Notes: generated from the sequence alone by a model not told the origin. Shown: positions 44,301-52,327, counted from the first letter of the stretch. The stretch is DNA of 64,000 nt from Hymenobacter ruricola (GCF_015694525.1 NZ_JADQDM010000011.1:92068-156067); one strand, 5' to 3'. Numbers and translations: made by a program.

Positions 44301-46687
44301 CCACGGGCAGCCTGGTGGGGTGCGTGGCCACTTCGGCCACTGGCATCTGGGCCGGGGCGGGCAACACCGCGGGCGCTTCCAGCACGCCCCTCGTCCTGAC
44401 CTCGGGCGATACGCCTTTTGCCGCGCCCACCCTGACGGCGGTCAGCTCTACTGTCATTGTGCCGGGCCAGACGCTGACGCTGACGGGCACCAACTTCTCG
44501 ACCAGCCCCAATGCCACGGTTACGTTCAGCCCCGGCGGCACGGTCACCACGGCTACCATCCTGAGCAGCACCAGCCTCACCGTCACGGTGCCGGCCGGTG
44601 CCGGCACGGGCACCATTGCGGTGAGCAACAGCTGTGGCGCGAGTGCCACGCTGGCCACCACCGCCCTGCCGCCCCCCGGCCCGGGCGTGCTGCTGATGGA
44701 AGACGACTTCGATTATGCGGCCGGCGGCCTGCTGCTGAGCCACGGCTGGACCGGCAGCACCGGCAACAGCACCAGCACCCAGGCCGGCAACGAAACGGCC
44801 ACCATGTACCCCGTAGGTGCTGCCCTGAGCCTCGTCCCAACCGGTACTTCCTCGCGGGCGCGCCTCGTGAAAAGCGCCGCGCAGGGCAACGTGAGCCGGA
44901 CCTTTCCTGCGCCTGGCACCATCGGGGCCACCGCCCTGTACGCCGCGGCCGTTGTTAACTTTTCGGCCCTGGAAAACACCGGCGACTATTTCCTGTCCTT
45001 CCTCACTAACGGCACCACCAACTACCGCGGCCGGGTGTATGCGGCCAAATACCCCAATTCCAATACGGCCGGGACGTTCGTTTTTGGCCTGGCCCTGTCG
45101 GGCGAAGGGCAAACCCGTGCAACGGGAACCTTATTCAACACCAACACGCCCTACGTGCTGGTGCTTAAAACCGAGAACAGCCTTAGCACCAATAACCAGG
45201 ACGTGGTAAGCCTCTACGTGCTGCCCGCCAACAGCGACCTCAGCCAGGAGCCCACCACCCCCCTGATTCAATTGCCCGGCGGCGGTTCGCTGAGCGTGCT
45301 GGGGGCGCTGGTGCTGTTCCAAAATAACAGCAATAACCCGTCGCTGTACATCGACGGAATTCGCGTTGCCACGGGCTGGGGCGCTGCCGTGGGCAACCTC
45401 AACTTTACCGCCGCTAATTCCACCGCCACGGCCACCATCGCGGCCGGCAACTATTACAACTTGACGGTGAACAACGGCTCTGCGCTGACGGCAACCGGCG
45501 CGGTGAACGTAGAGAACAACCTGACCCTGACCAGCGGCGCGCTCAACACCTCGGCCACCAACCTGCTCACACTCGCTACGGCCGCCACCGTCGCGCCCAC
45601 GGCGGCGGCTTCCGGCGCCACGGTTGGCTACGTGAATGGCCCGGTTGCCCGCTCGGTGCCCGCGAACCCCGCGAATGCCCAATACCTCTTTCCCGTGGGC
45701 AAAGCGGCCAACGGCGTGGCCAACTACCGCCCGCTGTCCCTCCGCGTAGCCACCCAGACCAGCGCCACCACCTACCGCGCCGAGCAGTTTGAAGGCGACC
45801 CCGGCCAGCTCGGCACCGTGCCCACGGCCAGCAACGGCACCACCCTGACCCGCGTCAGCCGGGTTCGTTCGTTTACCGTCACGCCCCTCGACGGCAACGG
45901 GGCGGTGACGCAGCCCACCGGTTTTCAAGGCCGAATCACGCTGAGCTTTGACACCGACGACCGGGTGACGAACGCCGTTAACCTGACGTTAGCCAAGCGC
46001 GCCGACGGCAACCAGCCCTGGGCCAACATCGGCCTCAGCAGCGGTGGCATCAGCGGGACGAGCGGCGGCAATCAGACGGGCTTCGTCACTAGCGACACGT
46101 TCAGCAGCTTCTCCGACTTTGCCCTGGCCAGCACCGACGCCAACCTGGCCAACAACCCGCTGCCCGTGCAGCTCAGCCACTTCGGCGCCCAGCGGCAGGC
46201 CGACAAAGCCGTGGCCGTGCAGTGGAGCACCGCCAGCGAAAAGAACGCCGAACGGTTTGAAGTGCAGCGCAGCCTCAACGCCCACGATTTCGTGACCGTG
46301 GCCACCACCCAGGCCCAGGGCACCAGCAGCAAGGGCACGGCCTACGCCGTGCTCGATAAAACGGCGCCCGCTGCTGTGCTCTATTACCGCCTGCGCCAGG
46401 TAGACCGCGACGGCACGGTGGCCTTCTCGCCGGTGGTGTCCATCGCCGGCACCGGCGAAACGGCCAAGGTGCTGCTCTACCCCAACCCCACGAGCAGCAG
46501 CCTCAGCTTCATCGCCGAGGCCGCCACGCCCTACCGCGTGCTCAACCAGGTAGGCCAGGTGCTGCTGCAAGGCACCACCGAAGCCGGCACCGCCAAAGTG
46601 TCCGTCGAAACGCTGCCCGCCGGCCTGTACCTGCTGGAGCTGCAAACGCCCGCTGGCCGCAGCGTGCAGAAATTTGAGAAGCAGTAA
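41342..46687 (+). CDS. Giant T9SS-exported multidomain surface protein
   Basis: This 1781-residue protein has a signal peptide (VALLMMLLLPLLGWGQ). The N-terminal part (about 30-215) resembles a jelly-roll or choice-of-anchor module (LQISFGIRRDQVAAYGLLVEY). Ig-like or fibronectin-like modules follow, including an IPT/TIG-like domain near 1028-1100 (PGQTLTLTGTNFS). A second anchor-type module is near 1115-1360. The C-terminal 190 residues (LYYRLRQVDRDGT, VLLYPNPTSSSL, LPAGLYLLELQ) form a T9SS sorting region closely related to that of the gene before it. Codon use changes sharply after about the first 650 bases, from moderate to very high GC. It is probably an adhesin or matrix component. Confidence 0.87.
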   Translation: MYPPRTRFTSPASRGVALLMMLLLPLLGWGQTTIFTETFGTPTGNTAIATYATGTAPTTFSTKGLGYTYSNGGQTASPDVRVSSPSSGYSGASGNGNLFFTQATNNIGFAIGGIDASGYTDLQISFGIRRDQVAAYGLLVEYSTDGVTFTGTGVTVNNLPLSTATAAWAATKATATFPVGAQSSTLTIRFTKTGTTAAVRLDDMVLTGTPSSPSNSISTPSFTPSAVCATTATSVAVTFTASGTYSATNAFTVELSNASGTFLATPVSSVSATNNTTTAQTLTLPIPANTPSGTGYKIRVLASDPATTSSGTSASLTIVSNPTVAISPTSTVQPVAATQGTATSFTGTETPAATSREWLYGTTAGNYTTATGVTTTTYSFNPAAAGTYFVVLRSVFAGCGAVTSTPTEVTVSAPAPSLTATPDARNGFTYVLGTGPSTAQNVVLSGSNLAPGNLTVTGSASYEVSTDNASFANTATVPNAAGGTLANSPTVYIRLKAGLPVGSYNNETIAIAGGGTAAPATVAVSGSVTPSTIATGTVAGPVCVGLSGAPLSVPFTTVGTFDASNAFSVELSTAAGTFPGTVLATTGTASPLSATVPAGTPTGTYRVRVVASAPATVGTDNGTNLVVTSYLANEVASATATPGNGQATFAFTAPASCATNVVVTIMAGTAAGGAPVAGGTYAPAGSGSVAFATGTDLGGGQYVVYNGPATGSITVTGLTNGTQYTFAAFTTNGGSTGTTGYSAGATRAVQPALVVALAEVIVPQYISGRTATGTSHNTRLPYVWRATVNNLLPNATYKYYTAARASADPANYAGVGVTLEVQVAGAFLRKATASLNNASSTFVADANGSYTGWFALEPTADDRYKDQAVLYPMVVLNAGDGGNTATYFLPTASSVTALNLNGSTTGGRGVRGNSFGTPSNFVLIYDNVNGTGRPLAGTMLEDDGLTTSSSYPSFYDNYVDATIGAYGLLTASSNANGIRRVEQRTLATGSLVGCVATSATGIWAGAGNTAGASSTPLVLTSGDTPFAAPTLTAVSSTVIVPGQTLTLTGTNFSTSPNATVTFSPGGTVTTATILSSTSLTVTVPAGAGTGTIAVSNSCGASATLATTALPPPGPGVLLMEDDFDYAAGGLLLSHGWTGSTGNSTSTQAGNETATMYPVGAALSLVPTGTSSRARLVKSAAQGNVSRTFPAPGTIGATALYAAAVVNFSALENTGDYFLSFLTNGTTNYRGRVYAAKYPNSNTAGTFVFGLALSGEGQTRATGTLFNTNTPYVLVLKTENSLSTNNQDVVSLYVLPANSDLSQEPTTPLIQLPGGGSLSVLGALVLFQNNSNNPSLYIDGIRVATGWGAAVGNLNFTAANSTATATIAAGNYYNLTVNNGSALTATGAVNVENNLTLTSGALNTSATNLLTLATAATVAPTAAASGATVGYVNGPVARSVPANPANAQYLFPVGKAANGVANYRPLSLRVATQTSATTYRAEQFEGDPGQLGTVPTASNGTTLTRVSRVRSFTVTPLDGNGAVTQPTGFQGRITLSFDTDDRVTNAVNLTLAKRADGNQPWANIGLSSGGISGTSGGNQTGFVTSDTFSSFSDFALASTDANLANNPLPVQLSHFGAQRQADKAVAVQWSTASEKNAERFEVQRSLNAHDFVTVATTQAQGTSSKGTAYAVLDKTAPAAVLYYRLRQVDRDGTVAFSPVVSIAGTGETAKVLLYPNPTSSSLSFIAEAATPYRVLNQVGQVLLQGTTEAGTAKVSVETLPAGLYLLELQTPAGRSVQKFEKQ

Positions 46688-46711
46688 AACAGCTTCGGTT
46701 TTGACCATAAG

Positions 46712-46743
46712 AAAGCCCCGTGCAATGCGCACGGGGCTTTTTT
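46712..46743 (+). terminator. Intrinsic terminator after the giant surface protein gene
   Basis: The arms aaagccccgtgc and gcacggggctt surround a 4-base loop, followed by a run of seven Ts. It lies 25 bases after the stop codon and 42 bases before the convergent iscA stop. Confidence 0.88.
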
Positions 46744-46784
46744 GTTGTTAATCTATCAAAAAGCAGCGCGTCGCTGCCGGCTAC

Positions 46785-47111
46785 TTACACCGAGAAGCTT
46801 TCGCCGCAGCCGCACTCGCGGGAGGCGTTGGGGTTGTTGAACTGGAAGCCTTTGCCATTCAGCCCGTCGGAGAAATCCAGCTCCGTGCCGGCCAGGTAAA
46901 GAAAGCTCTTCATGTCGACCACCACGCGCACGCCCTTGTCCTCAAATTCCTGGTCCATGGGCCGCACTTCGTTGTCGAAATCCAGCTTGTAGCTCAGGCC
47001 CGAGCAGCCGCCGCCGGCCACCGAAGCGCGTAGGCGGTAGGTTTCATCCAGGTGCGCGTCACTCATCAGACGCGTCACTTTTTCTTTGGCTTTATCAGAA
47101 ACGGTAATCAT
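46785..47111 (-). CDS. iscA: Iron-sulfur carrier/assembly protein, IscA/SufA (HesB) family
   Basis: This 108-residue A-type carrier protein receives and passes on Fe-S clusters. The three conserved cysteines are in VAGGGCSGLSY and in the C-terminal ECGCGESF. The length is typical (about 105-110). It is the last gene of the minus-strand group iscS-iscU-hypothetical-iscA and is 119 bases from the preceding gene. A near-match to a -7 box (TATAATTTG on the minus strand, around 47168-47176) may give it a separate promoter. Confidence 0.93.
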   Translation of the reverse strand: MITVSDKAKEKVTRLMSDAHLDETYRLRASVAGGGCSGLSYKLDFDNEVRPMDQEFEDKGVRVVVDMKSFLYLAGTELDFSDGLNGKGFQFNNPNASRECGCGESFSV

Positions 47112-47230
47112 GGCAGTAGGAGAGGCCAGGCCTCGCTTAGCTAACGGGAATGGAAGCGCAATTTAGACAAATTATAAACAAGGAGAGTAAATCCTTTGTT
47201 CACTCACGTTGCGGTATTGTGCTATTCCTT

Positions 47231-47626
47231 TTACGAGCTGGGGTTTAGTACCACACTAAATACCGTGATGGCGTTTAGGTCGCGGCCGAAATAGAGCTTG
47301 TCCAGCGCCTCGTACACGTTGTGAGCCCGGAAGTAGGACGTCTGCAGTTCCTTGTCGCCGCGGCTGCGCCATTGCAGCGTGTAAGAGCTTTCGGTGTCGC
47401 GGAAGCGCTTCACGTAGTCCAGCATTTTTTCCAGCGCGTCGGTTTCGTCGCGGCCGGTTTCGTAGCGAAACAGAAAGCTTTGCTGGTGCCGCGGGTTCAC
47501 CGTAATCAGGTCCAGACGGGTCTGGCCTTCCACTTCGCGAAACTCAAACCGCAACTGCTCCGGCGTCAGCCCCAGATACTGTTGAATCTCGCGTTGCAGC
47601 CGCGCTGCTTCAAATTCATCGGTCAT
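47231..47626 (-). CDS. Conserved-looking hypothetical protein in the isc cluster
   Basis: The protein has 131 residues from the ATG at 47626 (MTDEFEAARLQREIQQYLG). I preferred this over 47689, because that extension would be translated from a repeat. It is soluble and mixed alpha/beta, with RFEFREVEGQTRLDLITVNP, a charged central helix (ETDALEKMLDYVKRFRD) and a C-terminal stretch ALDKLYFGRDLNAITVFSVV. It has no Cys at all, so it is unlikely to bind a cluster itself. It lies between iscU and iscA on the same strand, which suggests a helper in Fe-S assembly, but I recognise no family. Confidence 0.75.
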   Translation of the reverse strand: MTDEFEAARLQREIQQYLGLTPEQLRFEFREVEGQTRLDLITVNPRHQQSFLFRYETGRDETDALEKMLDYVKRFRDTESSYTLQWRSRGDKELQTSYFRAHNVYEALDKLYFGRDLNAITVFSVVLNPSS

Positions 47627-47656
47627 TATCTTATGCCGAAAGGTTAGGTAAAAAAA

Positions 47657-47743
47657 TGTCATCCTGAGTGCAGCGAAGGACCTTATCACGTTCGAACAAG
47701 TCGTTCAATTGCGATAAGGTCCTTCGCTGCACTCAGGATGACA
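47657..47743. repeat. GTCAT-type inverted repeat in the isc cluster
   Basis: The arm tgtcatcctgagtgcagcga... (47657-47687) and its complement (47713-47743) are perfect over 31 bases with a 25-base loop. It lies between iscU and the hypothetical gene. Confidence 0.87.
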
Positions 47744-47757
47744 GCAGGATAACCAGA

Positions 47758-48168
47758 TTAGTGGTGCGACAGCTCCAGGGCGGGCAGGCCGTTTTTCACG
47801 CGGTAGTCCGAGATGGCCGACTTGATGGCGTCTTCGGCCAGCACCGAGCAGTGGATTTTTACGGGTGGCAGGGCCAGTTCTTCCACAATCTCCATGTTGT
47901 CGATGGCCAGAGCCTCGTCCACCGTTTTGCCTTTCAGCCACTCCGTGGCCAGCGACGACGAGGCGATGGCCGAGCCGCAGCCGAAGGTTTTGAATTTGGC
48001 GTCGGTGATGGTGTTGGTGGCTTCGTCCACCTCGATTTGCAGGCGCATCACGTCGCCGCACTCAGGGGCACCCACAAGGCCGGTGCCTACGTTCTTTTTG
48101 CTTTTGTCCAGCGTGCCCACGTTGCGGGGGTTGCTGTAGTGGTCGATTACTTTATCGGAGTAAGCCAT
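47758..48168 (-). CDS. iscU: Fe-S cluster assembly scaffold IscU
   Basis: This 136-residue scaffold protein, on which IscS builds Fe-S clusters, has its three ligand cysteines in GAPECGDVMRLQ (with the conserved Asp right after), TFGCGSAIASSS and VKIHCSVLAEDA. The chaperone-recognition motif LPPVK is present. The length fits IscU (about 128-140). It lies 97 bases downstream of iscS on the same strand, with an imperfect inverted repeat in between. Confidence 0.96.
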   Translation of the reverse strand: MAYSDKVIDHYSNPRNVGTLDKSKKNVGTGLVGAPECGDVMRLQIEVDEATNTITDAKFKTFGCGSAIASSSLATEWLKGKTVDEALAIDNMEIVEELALPPVKIHCSVLAEDAIKSAISDYRVKNGLPALELSHH

Positions 48169-48195
48169 GTCTTTTTGAGAAATTTAGATGTTAGA

Positions 48196-48263
48196 TTTTA
48201 GAACTCAGAACTTAGACCGAAAGCCAGAAACTTGGTTCTTGGCTCTCAGTTCTAAGCTCTAAA
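48196..48263. repeat. Imperfect inverted repeat between iscS and iscU
   Basis: The segment ttttagaactcagaacttag (48196 on) pairs imperfectly with the segment ending tctaagctctaaaa (to 48263). It is AT-rich, unlike the flanking genes, and belongs to neither the GTAG nor the GTCAT repeat class. Confidence 0.6.
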
Positions 48264-48265
48264 AA

Positions 48266-49480
48266 TTAATGTTCCGCCCACTCAATTTTGCTGAGGTCGA
48301 CGCCTTCCTTGAACATCTCCCACAGGGGCGACATTTCGCGGAGCTTGGTCACGGCTTCTTTTACGTGGTTGATGGCGTAGTCGATTTGCTCGTCGGTGGT
48401 GAAGCGGCTCAGGCCGAAGCGCAGCGAAGAATGGGCCAAGTCGTCGCTCAGGCCTAGGGCCTTAAGCACGTAGCTGGGCTCCAGCGAGGCCGAGGTGCAG
48501 GCCGAGCCGGAAGATACGGCTAGGTCTTTCACGCCCATCATCAGGCCTTCGCCTTCCACGTACTTGAAGCTGATGTTCGTCACGTGCGGCAGGCGGTGTT
48601 CGCGCGAGCCGTTCACGTAGCTTTCTTCCAAGGTCAGCAGCTCGCGCTCCAAGCGGTCGCGCATGGCCGAGAGGCGGGCGGTGTCGGCTTCCATTTCGAG
48701 GCGGGCCAGCTCGCAGGCTTTGCCCAGGCCCACGATGCCGGGCACGTTGAGGGTGCCGGAGCGCATGCCGCGCTCGTGGCCGCCGCCGTCCATCTGGGCG
48801 GTCACTTTCACCCGGGGGTTCTTGCGACGTACGTAGAGGGCGCCCACGCCCTTGGGACCGTACATTTTGTGGGCCGTGAAGGCCATGATGTCGATGCCGT
48901 CGGCGATGACGTCCACCGGAACTTTACCCACGGCCTGGGTGCCGTCCGTCATGAACAGGGCGCCGTGCGCGTGGGCAATTTTGGCGATTTCGCGGATGGG
49001 CTGGATGGTGCCCGTCTCGTTGTTGCCGTACATGATGGTGACCAGAATGGTCTGGGGCGTCATGGCGGCTTCGAGTTCTTCGAGGCTGATAAGGCCCTGC
49101 TCGTTCACGGGCAGGTAGGTGACGCGGCCGCCCAGCTTCTCGATGTGCTTGCAGGTGTCGAGCACGGCCTTGTGCTCGGTGGTGGCGGTGATGACGTGGT
49201 TGCCCTTCTGGCTGTACATCTCAAACACGCCCTTGATGCCCAGGTTGTCCGACTCGGTAGCGCCCGAGGTGAAGATGATTTCCTTGGGGTCGCAGTTGAT
49301 GAGCTTGGCGATTTGCTCGCGCGAGTAGTCCACGGCTTCTTCGGCGGCCCAGCCGAAGGGGTGGTTGCGCGAAGCGGCGTTGCCGAATACTTCGGTCAGG
49401 TAGGGCATCATGGCCTCCAGCACCCGCGGGTCGAGGGGCGTGGTGGCGTTGTTGTCGAGGTAAATAGGGAGCTTAAGCAT
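48266..49480 (-). CDS. iscS: Cysteine desulfurase IscS
   Basis: This 404-residue PLP enzyme takes sulfur from cysteine for Fe-S clusters and tRNA thiolation. The start MLKLPIYLDNNATTPLDPRV at 49480 matches IscS exactly in position; the extension to 49501 adds only seven residues. The PLP Lys is in FTAHKMYGPKG, the catalytic Cys in SSGSACTSASLEPSYV, and ATTEHKAVLD, YGNNETGTIQPI and GGGHERGMRSGTLN are also typical. It heads the isc cluster. A -7 box lies 93 bases upstream. Confidence 0.97.
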   Translation of the reverse strand: MLKLPIYLDNNATTPLDPRVLEAMMPYLTEVFGNAASRNHPFGWAAEEAVDYSREQIAKLINCDPKEIIFTSGATESDNLGIKGVFEMYSQKGNHVITATTEHKAVLDTCKHIEKLGGRVTYLPVNEQGLISLEELEAAMTPQTILVTIMYGNNETGTIQPIREIAKIAHAHGALFMTDGTQAVGKVPVDVIADGIDIMAFTAHKMYGPKGVGALYVRRKNPRVKVTAQMDGGGHERGMRSGTLNVPGIVGLGKACELARLEMEADTARLSAMRDRLERELLTLEESYVNGSREHRLPHVTNISFKYVEGEGLMMGVKDLAVSSGSACTSASLEPSYVLKALGLSDDLAHSSLRFGLSRFTTDEQIDYAINHVKEAVTKLREMSPLWEMFKEGVDLSKIEWAEH

Positions 49481-49572
49481 TGCGCGCAGCAGTAGTGACA
49501 AGTGGGAAACCAGCGAAAAGCCGATACCCAGCTAGAACACGGTTCCGGGGCAATCAGTTTTCTTTGGTTTCA

Positions 49573-49580
49573 CAAAAGTA
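49573..49580 (-). promoter_or_regulatory. -7 box of the isc cluster
   Basis: On the minus strand the sequence is TACTTTTG, an exact TAnnTTTG match. Transcription would start near 49566, giving an 86-base leader before iscS. Confidence 0.5.
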
Positions 49581-49691
49581 GATACAATCTAAATAAGGAA
49601 ATGCGCGGACTTCTGGCGCCGGCGCGAATTGCCCGACAAAACTGCGCCTTTCCCGCCTCAGCAGCCACTGTGCAACCTTTTCTAAATCCCT

Positions 49692-50096
49692 ATGCTCACC
49701 AACCTCGAACACCTCGGCGTGGCCGTAAACGACCTCGAAGCCGCCACCGCCCTCTACACCGCGCTGCTCGGTGCGGCCCCTTATAAGAAGGAACACGTGG
49801 CCAGCGAAGCCGTGGACACGGTCTTCTTCCAGATGGGCAGCTCCAAGATTGAGCTGCTGGCCGGCACCTCGCCGGATAGCGCCATCACGAAGTTTCTGGC
49901 CAAGAAGCCGGAGGGCATTCACCACGTCGCGTTTGAAGTCGACGACATTCGCGCCGAGATGGCGCGGCTGAAAGGGGAGGGCTTCGTGTTGCTGAACGAG
50001 GAGCCCAAGCGCGGGGCTGATAATAAACTCGTCTGTTTTGTGCACCCGAAAAGCGCGGCCGGCGTATTGGTGGAGCTTTGCCAAAGCATAAAGTAG
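49692..50096 (+). CDS. mce: Methylmalonyl-CoA epimerase
   Basis: This 134-residue vicinal-oxygen-chelate protein interconverts the two epimers of methylmalonyl-CoA in propionate/succinate metabolism. The metal ligands lie in LEHLGVAVNDLE and GIHHVAFEVDDI, with the catalytic Glu in GVLVELCQ. Other motifs are SKIELLAGTSPDSAI and NKLVCFVHPKSA. Length and motifs match the family. It is divergent from iscS and its stop codon TAG lies inside the REP at 50093. Confidence 0.94.
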   Translation: MLTNLEHLGVAVNDLEAATALYTALLGAAPYKKEHVASEAVDTVFFQMGSSKIELLAGTSPDSAITKFLAKKPEGIHHVAFEVDDIRAEMARLKGEGFVLLNEEPKRGADNKLVCFVHPKSAAGVLVELCQSIK

Positions 50097-50171
50097 CGTG
50101 GACTCTGCGAGTCAGCGCCTGAAAGAACCTAACTATTCCCGCCACGCGCGGACTCGCAGAGTCCACGCTAC
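50093..50171. repeat. GTAG-type REP pair (ggactc family)
   Basis: The left unit GTAGcgtggactctgcgagt at 50093 and its complement at 50145-50171 have the same core as those flanking the RAYT. The TAG is the stop codon of mce. It ends 14 bases before the tsaC start. Confidence 0.88.
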
Positions 50172-50185
50172 AAGCTAACCGTCGC

Positions 50186-50758
50186 ATGAACCGTTTCCAA
50201 CAAGAAGTAGATGCCGCTGTGGATGCGCTGTTGCTCCAGCAAGTCATTCTCTACCCCACCGATACCGTGTGGGGCCTGGGCTGCGACGCCGAAGCGCCTC
50301 CGGCCGTGAAACAGCTGTACAAACTCAAAGGCCGCGAGGCCGGCAAGCCCAGCATTGTGCTGGTGGCCGACTTGGCGATGATGAAGCGCTACGCTTCGGA
50401 AGTGCCGGCGGAGCTGGAAACAATGCTGGCGAATGATACCCGGCCGACCACCTACATCTTGCCCGCCGGCAAGGCCGTGGCACCGGACCTGGTGGCGCCC
50501 GATGGCACGGTGGGTTTGCGCGTGGCGAAGGACGAGTTCTGTTTCAAGGTGGTGCGGCGGCTGGGGCACGGGTTGGTGTCTACTTCGGCCAACAAGGCCG
50601 GCGAGCCGACCCCGGCCGTGTATGCCGAAGTGGACGCCGCAATCGTGCGCGGGGCTGACCATGTGGTGAACTGGCGCCAGGATGACGATACCCGCGTGGC
50701 GCCGTCGCGGGTAGTGCGGCTGGGTACGGGCGGACAGCTGGAAGTGGTGCGGGAATAG
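50186..50758 (+). CDS. tsaC: L-threonylcarbamoyladenylate synthase (YrdC/Sua5 family)
   Basis: This 190-residue enzyme makes threonylcarbamoyl-AMP for the t6A modification of tRNA. The family motifs are YPTDTVWGLGCDAEAP, KLKGREAGKPSIVLV, TYILPAGK, VGLRVAKDEF and STSANKAGEPTP. It has the short YrdC form without a Sua5 C-terminal domain. It lies between two GTAG-type REPs, upstream of the CCA-adding enzyme gene, so two tRNA genes are grouped here. Confidence 0.94.
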   Translation: MNRFQQEVDAAVDALLLQQVILYPTDTVWGLGCDAEAPPAVKQLYKLKGREAGKPSIVLVADLAMMKRYASEVPAELETMLANDTRPTTYILPAGKAVAPDLVAPDGTVGLRVAKDEFCFKVVRRLGHGLVSTSANKAGEPTPAVYAEVDAAIVRGADHVVNWRQDDDTRVAPSRVVRLGTGGQLEVVRE

Positions 50759-50772
50759 GGCCAGAAAAGAAA

Positions 50773-50858
50773 GTAGCGCGAACTTTGTAGTTCGCGTCCC
50801 CGCGCCGACACGACGATTGTGAACGACACGGGGACGCGAATTACAAAGTTCGCGCTAC
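50773..50858. repeat. GTAG-type REP pair, cgaactttgtagttcg variant
   Basis: The unit GTAGcgcgaactttgtagtt (50773) and its near complement ending CTAC at 50858 face each other across a short spacer. One base separates it from the ATG of the next gene, leaving no room for a ribosome-binding site apart from the repeat itself. Confidence 0.84.
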
Positions 50859-50859
50859 T

Positions 50860-52299
50860 ATGAACACGCCCCAGTTACCTGAACTCCCCATTTTTCGCAC
50901 CATTGCCGAAGCCGCGGCCGAGCTCAGGCAGCCCGCTTACGTCATCGGCGGCTACGTGCGGGACTTGGCCCTGGGGCGCGATAGCAAAGACATTGACGTG
51001 GTAACCGTGGGCGACGGCATTGCCTTGGCCCAGGCCGTGGGTGCCCGGCTAAAAGGCCGTGGCCGGGTGCAGGTGTTCAAGAACTTCGGCACCGCCATGC
51101 TGCCGACCCAGGAAGCGGGCGACATTGAATTTGTGGGCGCCCGCAAGGAAAGCTACCGCGCCGACAGCCGCAAGCCCGAGGTGGAAGCCGGCACGCTGGA
51201 GGAAGACCTCGCCCGCCGCGACTTCACCATCAATGCCCTCGGCCTGAGCCTGAACCCCGAAAATTTCGGCGAGCTGGTGGACCGCTACGAGGGCATGAAG
51301 GACCTGGCCAGCAAGACCATCCGCACGCCGCTGGGGCCCGATGTGACCTTCTCCGACGACCCGCTGCGCATGATGCGCGCCGTGCGCTTCGCCTCGCAGC
51401 TGAATTTTGATATTGAGCCCGACACCTTCGACGCCATTATCCGGAATAAGGACCGGATAAAGATTGTGTCGCAGGAGCGAATCACCGTCGAGCTGAACAA
51501 GATTATCGAGTCGCCCACGCCGAGCTACGGCTTTAAGCTGCTGTTTCAGACGGGGCTGCTGCAGCTCATCTTTCCGAAGATGGCGCTGCTGCACGGCGTG
51601 GAAAAAGTGGGCAACCACGCCCACAAGGACAATTTCTACCACACCCTGCAGGTGCTCGACAACGTGGCCAACGCCGGCGGCGACCTATGGCTGCGCTGGG
51701 CCGCCGTGCTGCACGACATCGCCAAGCCCGCTACTAAGCGCTATTTCCCCAAGGTGGGCTGGACCTTCCACGGGCACGAGGACAAGGGCGCGCGCTGGGT
51801 GCCGGGCATCTTCACCGACCTGAAACTGCCCCTGGGCGAAGAGATGCGCATGGTGCAGAAACTGGTGCGCCTGCACCTGCGCCCCATCGCGCTGGTGAAG
51901 GAAACCGTGACCGACTCGGCCATCCGCCGCCTGCTATTCGAGGCCGGCGAGGACATCGACCGGCTGATGCTGCTGTGCCGGGCCGACATCACCAGCAAAG
52001 ACCACGAGCGCAAAGCCCGCTACCTGCGCAACTTCGCGCAAGTGGAAGAAAAGCTGAAGGAAGTGGAAGAAAAAGACCACCTGCGCAGCTTCCGGCCCGT
52101 CATCACCGGCGAAATCATCATGGAAACCTTTGGCCTGAAGCCTTCGCGCCAGGTGGGCATTTTAAAGGAAGCCGTGATGGAAGCCATTCTCGAAGGCACC
52201 ATCACAAACGAAATGGAGCCAGCCCTGGCCTTCCTGTTGCAGCAGGGGGCGGCCATGGGACTGGCTCCGGAAGGAGGCGTCGTTCACTCACCAAACTAA
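50860..52299 (+). CDS. cca: CCA tRNA nucleotidyltransferase (poly-A polymerase family, with HD domain)
   Basis: This 479-residue class II nucleotidyltransferase adds or repairs the 3' CCA end of tRNA. The N-terminal domain has VIGGYVRDLALGR, the catalytic Asp pair in KDIDVVTVG, LARRDFTINALGL and LRMMRAVRFASQL. An HD phosphohydrolase-type domain follows (about 255-380, with HTLQVLDNVA, WAAVLHDIAKPAT and HGHEDKG). This arrangement is normal in Bacteroidota. Its start lies immediately after a REP. Confidence 0.95.
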   Translation: MNTPQLPELPIFRTIAEAAAELRQPAYVIGGYVRDLALGRDSKDIDVVTVGDGIALAQAVGARLKGRGRVQVFKNFGTAMLPTQEAGDIEFVGARKESYRADSRKPEVEAGTLEEDLARRDFTINALGLSLNPENFGELVDRYEGMKDLASKTIRTPLGPDVTFSDDPLRMMRAVRFASQLNFDIEPDTFDAIIRNKDRIKIVSQERITVELNKIIESPTPSYGFKLLFQTGLLQLIFPKMALLHGVEKVGNHAHKDNFYHTLQVLDNVANAGGDLWLRWAAVLHDIAKPATKRYFPKVGWTFHGHEDKGARWVPGIFTDLKLPLGEEMRMVQKLVRLHLRPIALVKETVTDSAIRRLLFEAGEDIDRLMLLCRADITSKDHERKARYLRNFAQVEEKLKEVEEKDHLRSFRPVITGEIIMETFGLKPSRQVGILKEAVMEAILEGTITNEMEPALAFLLQQGAAMGLAPEGGVVHSPN

Positions 52300-52327
52300 G
52301 CCTGACTTCTGTTCTTCGGGGGTATAG

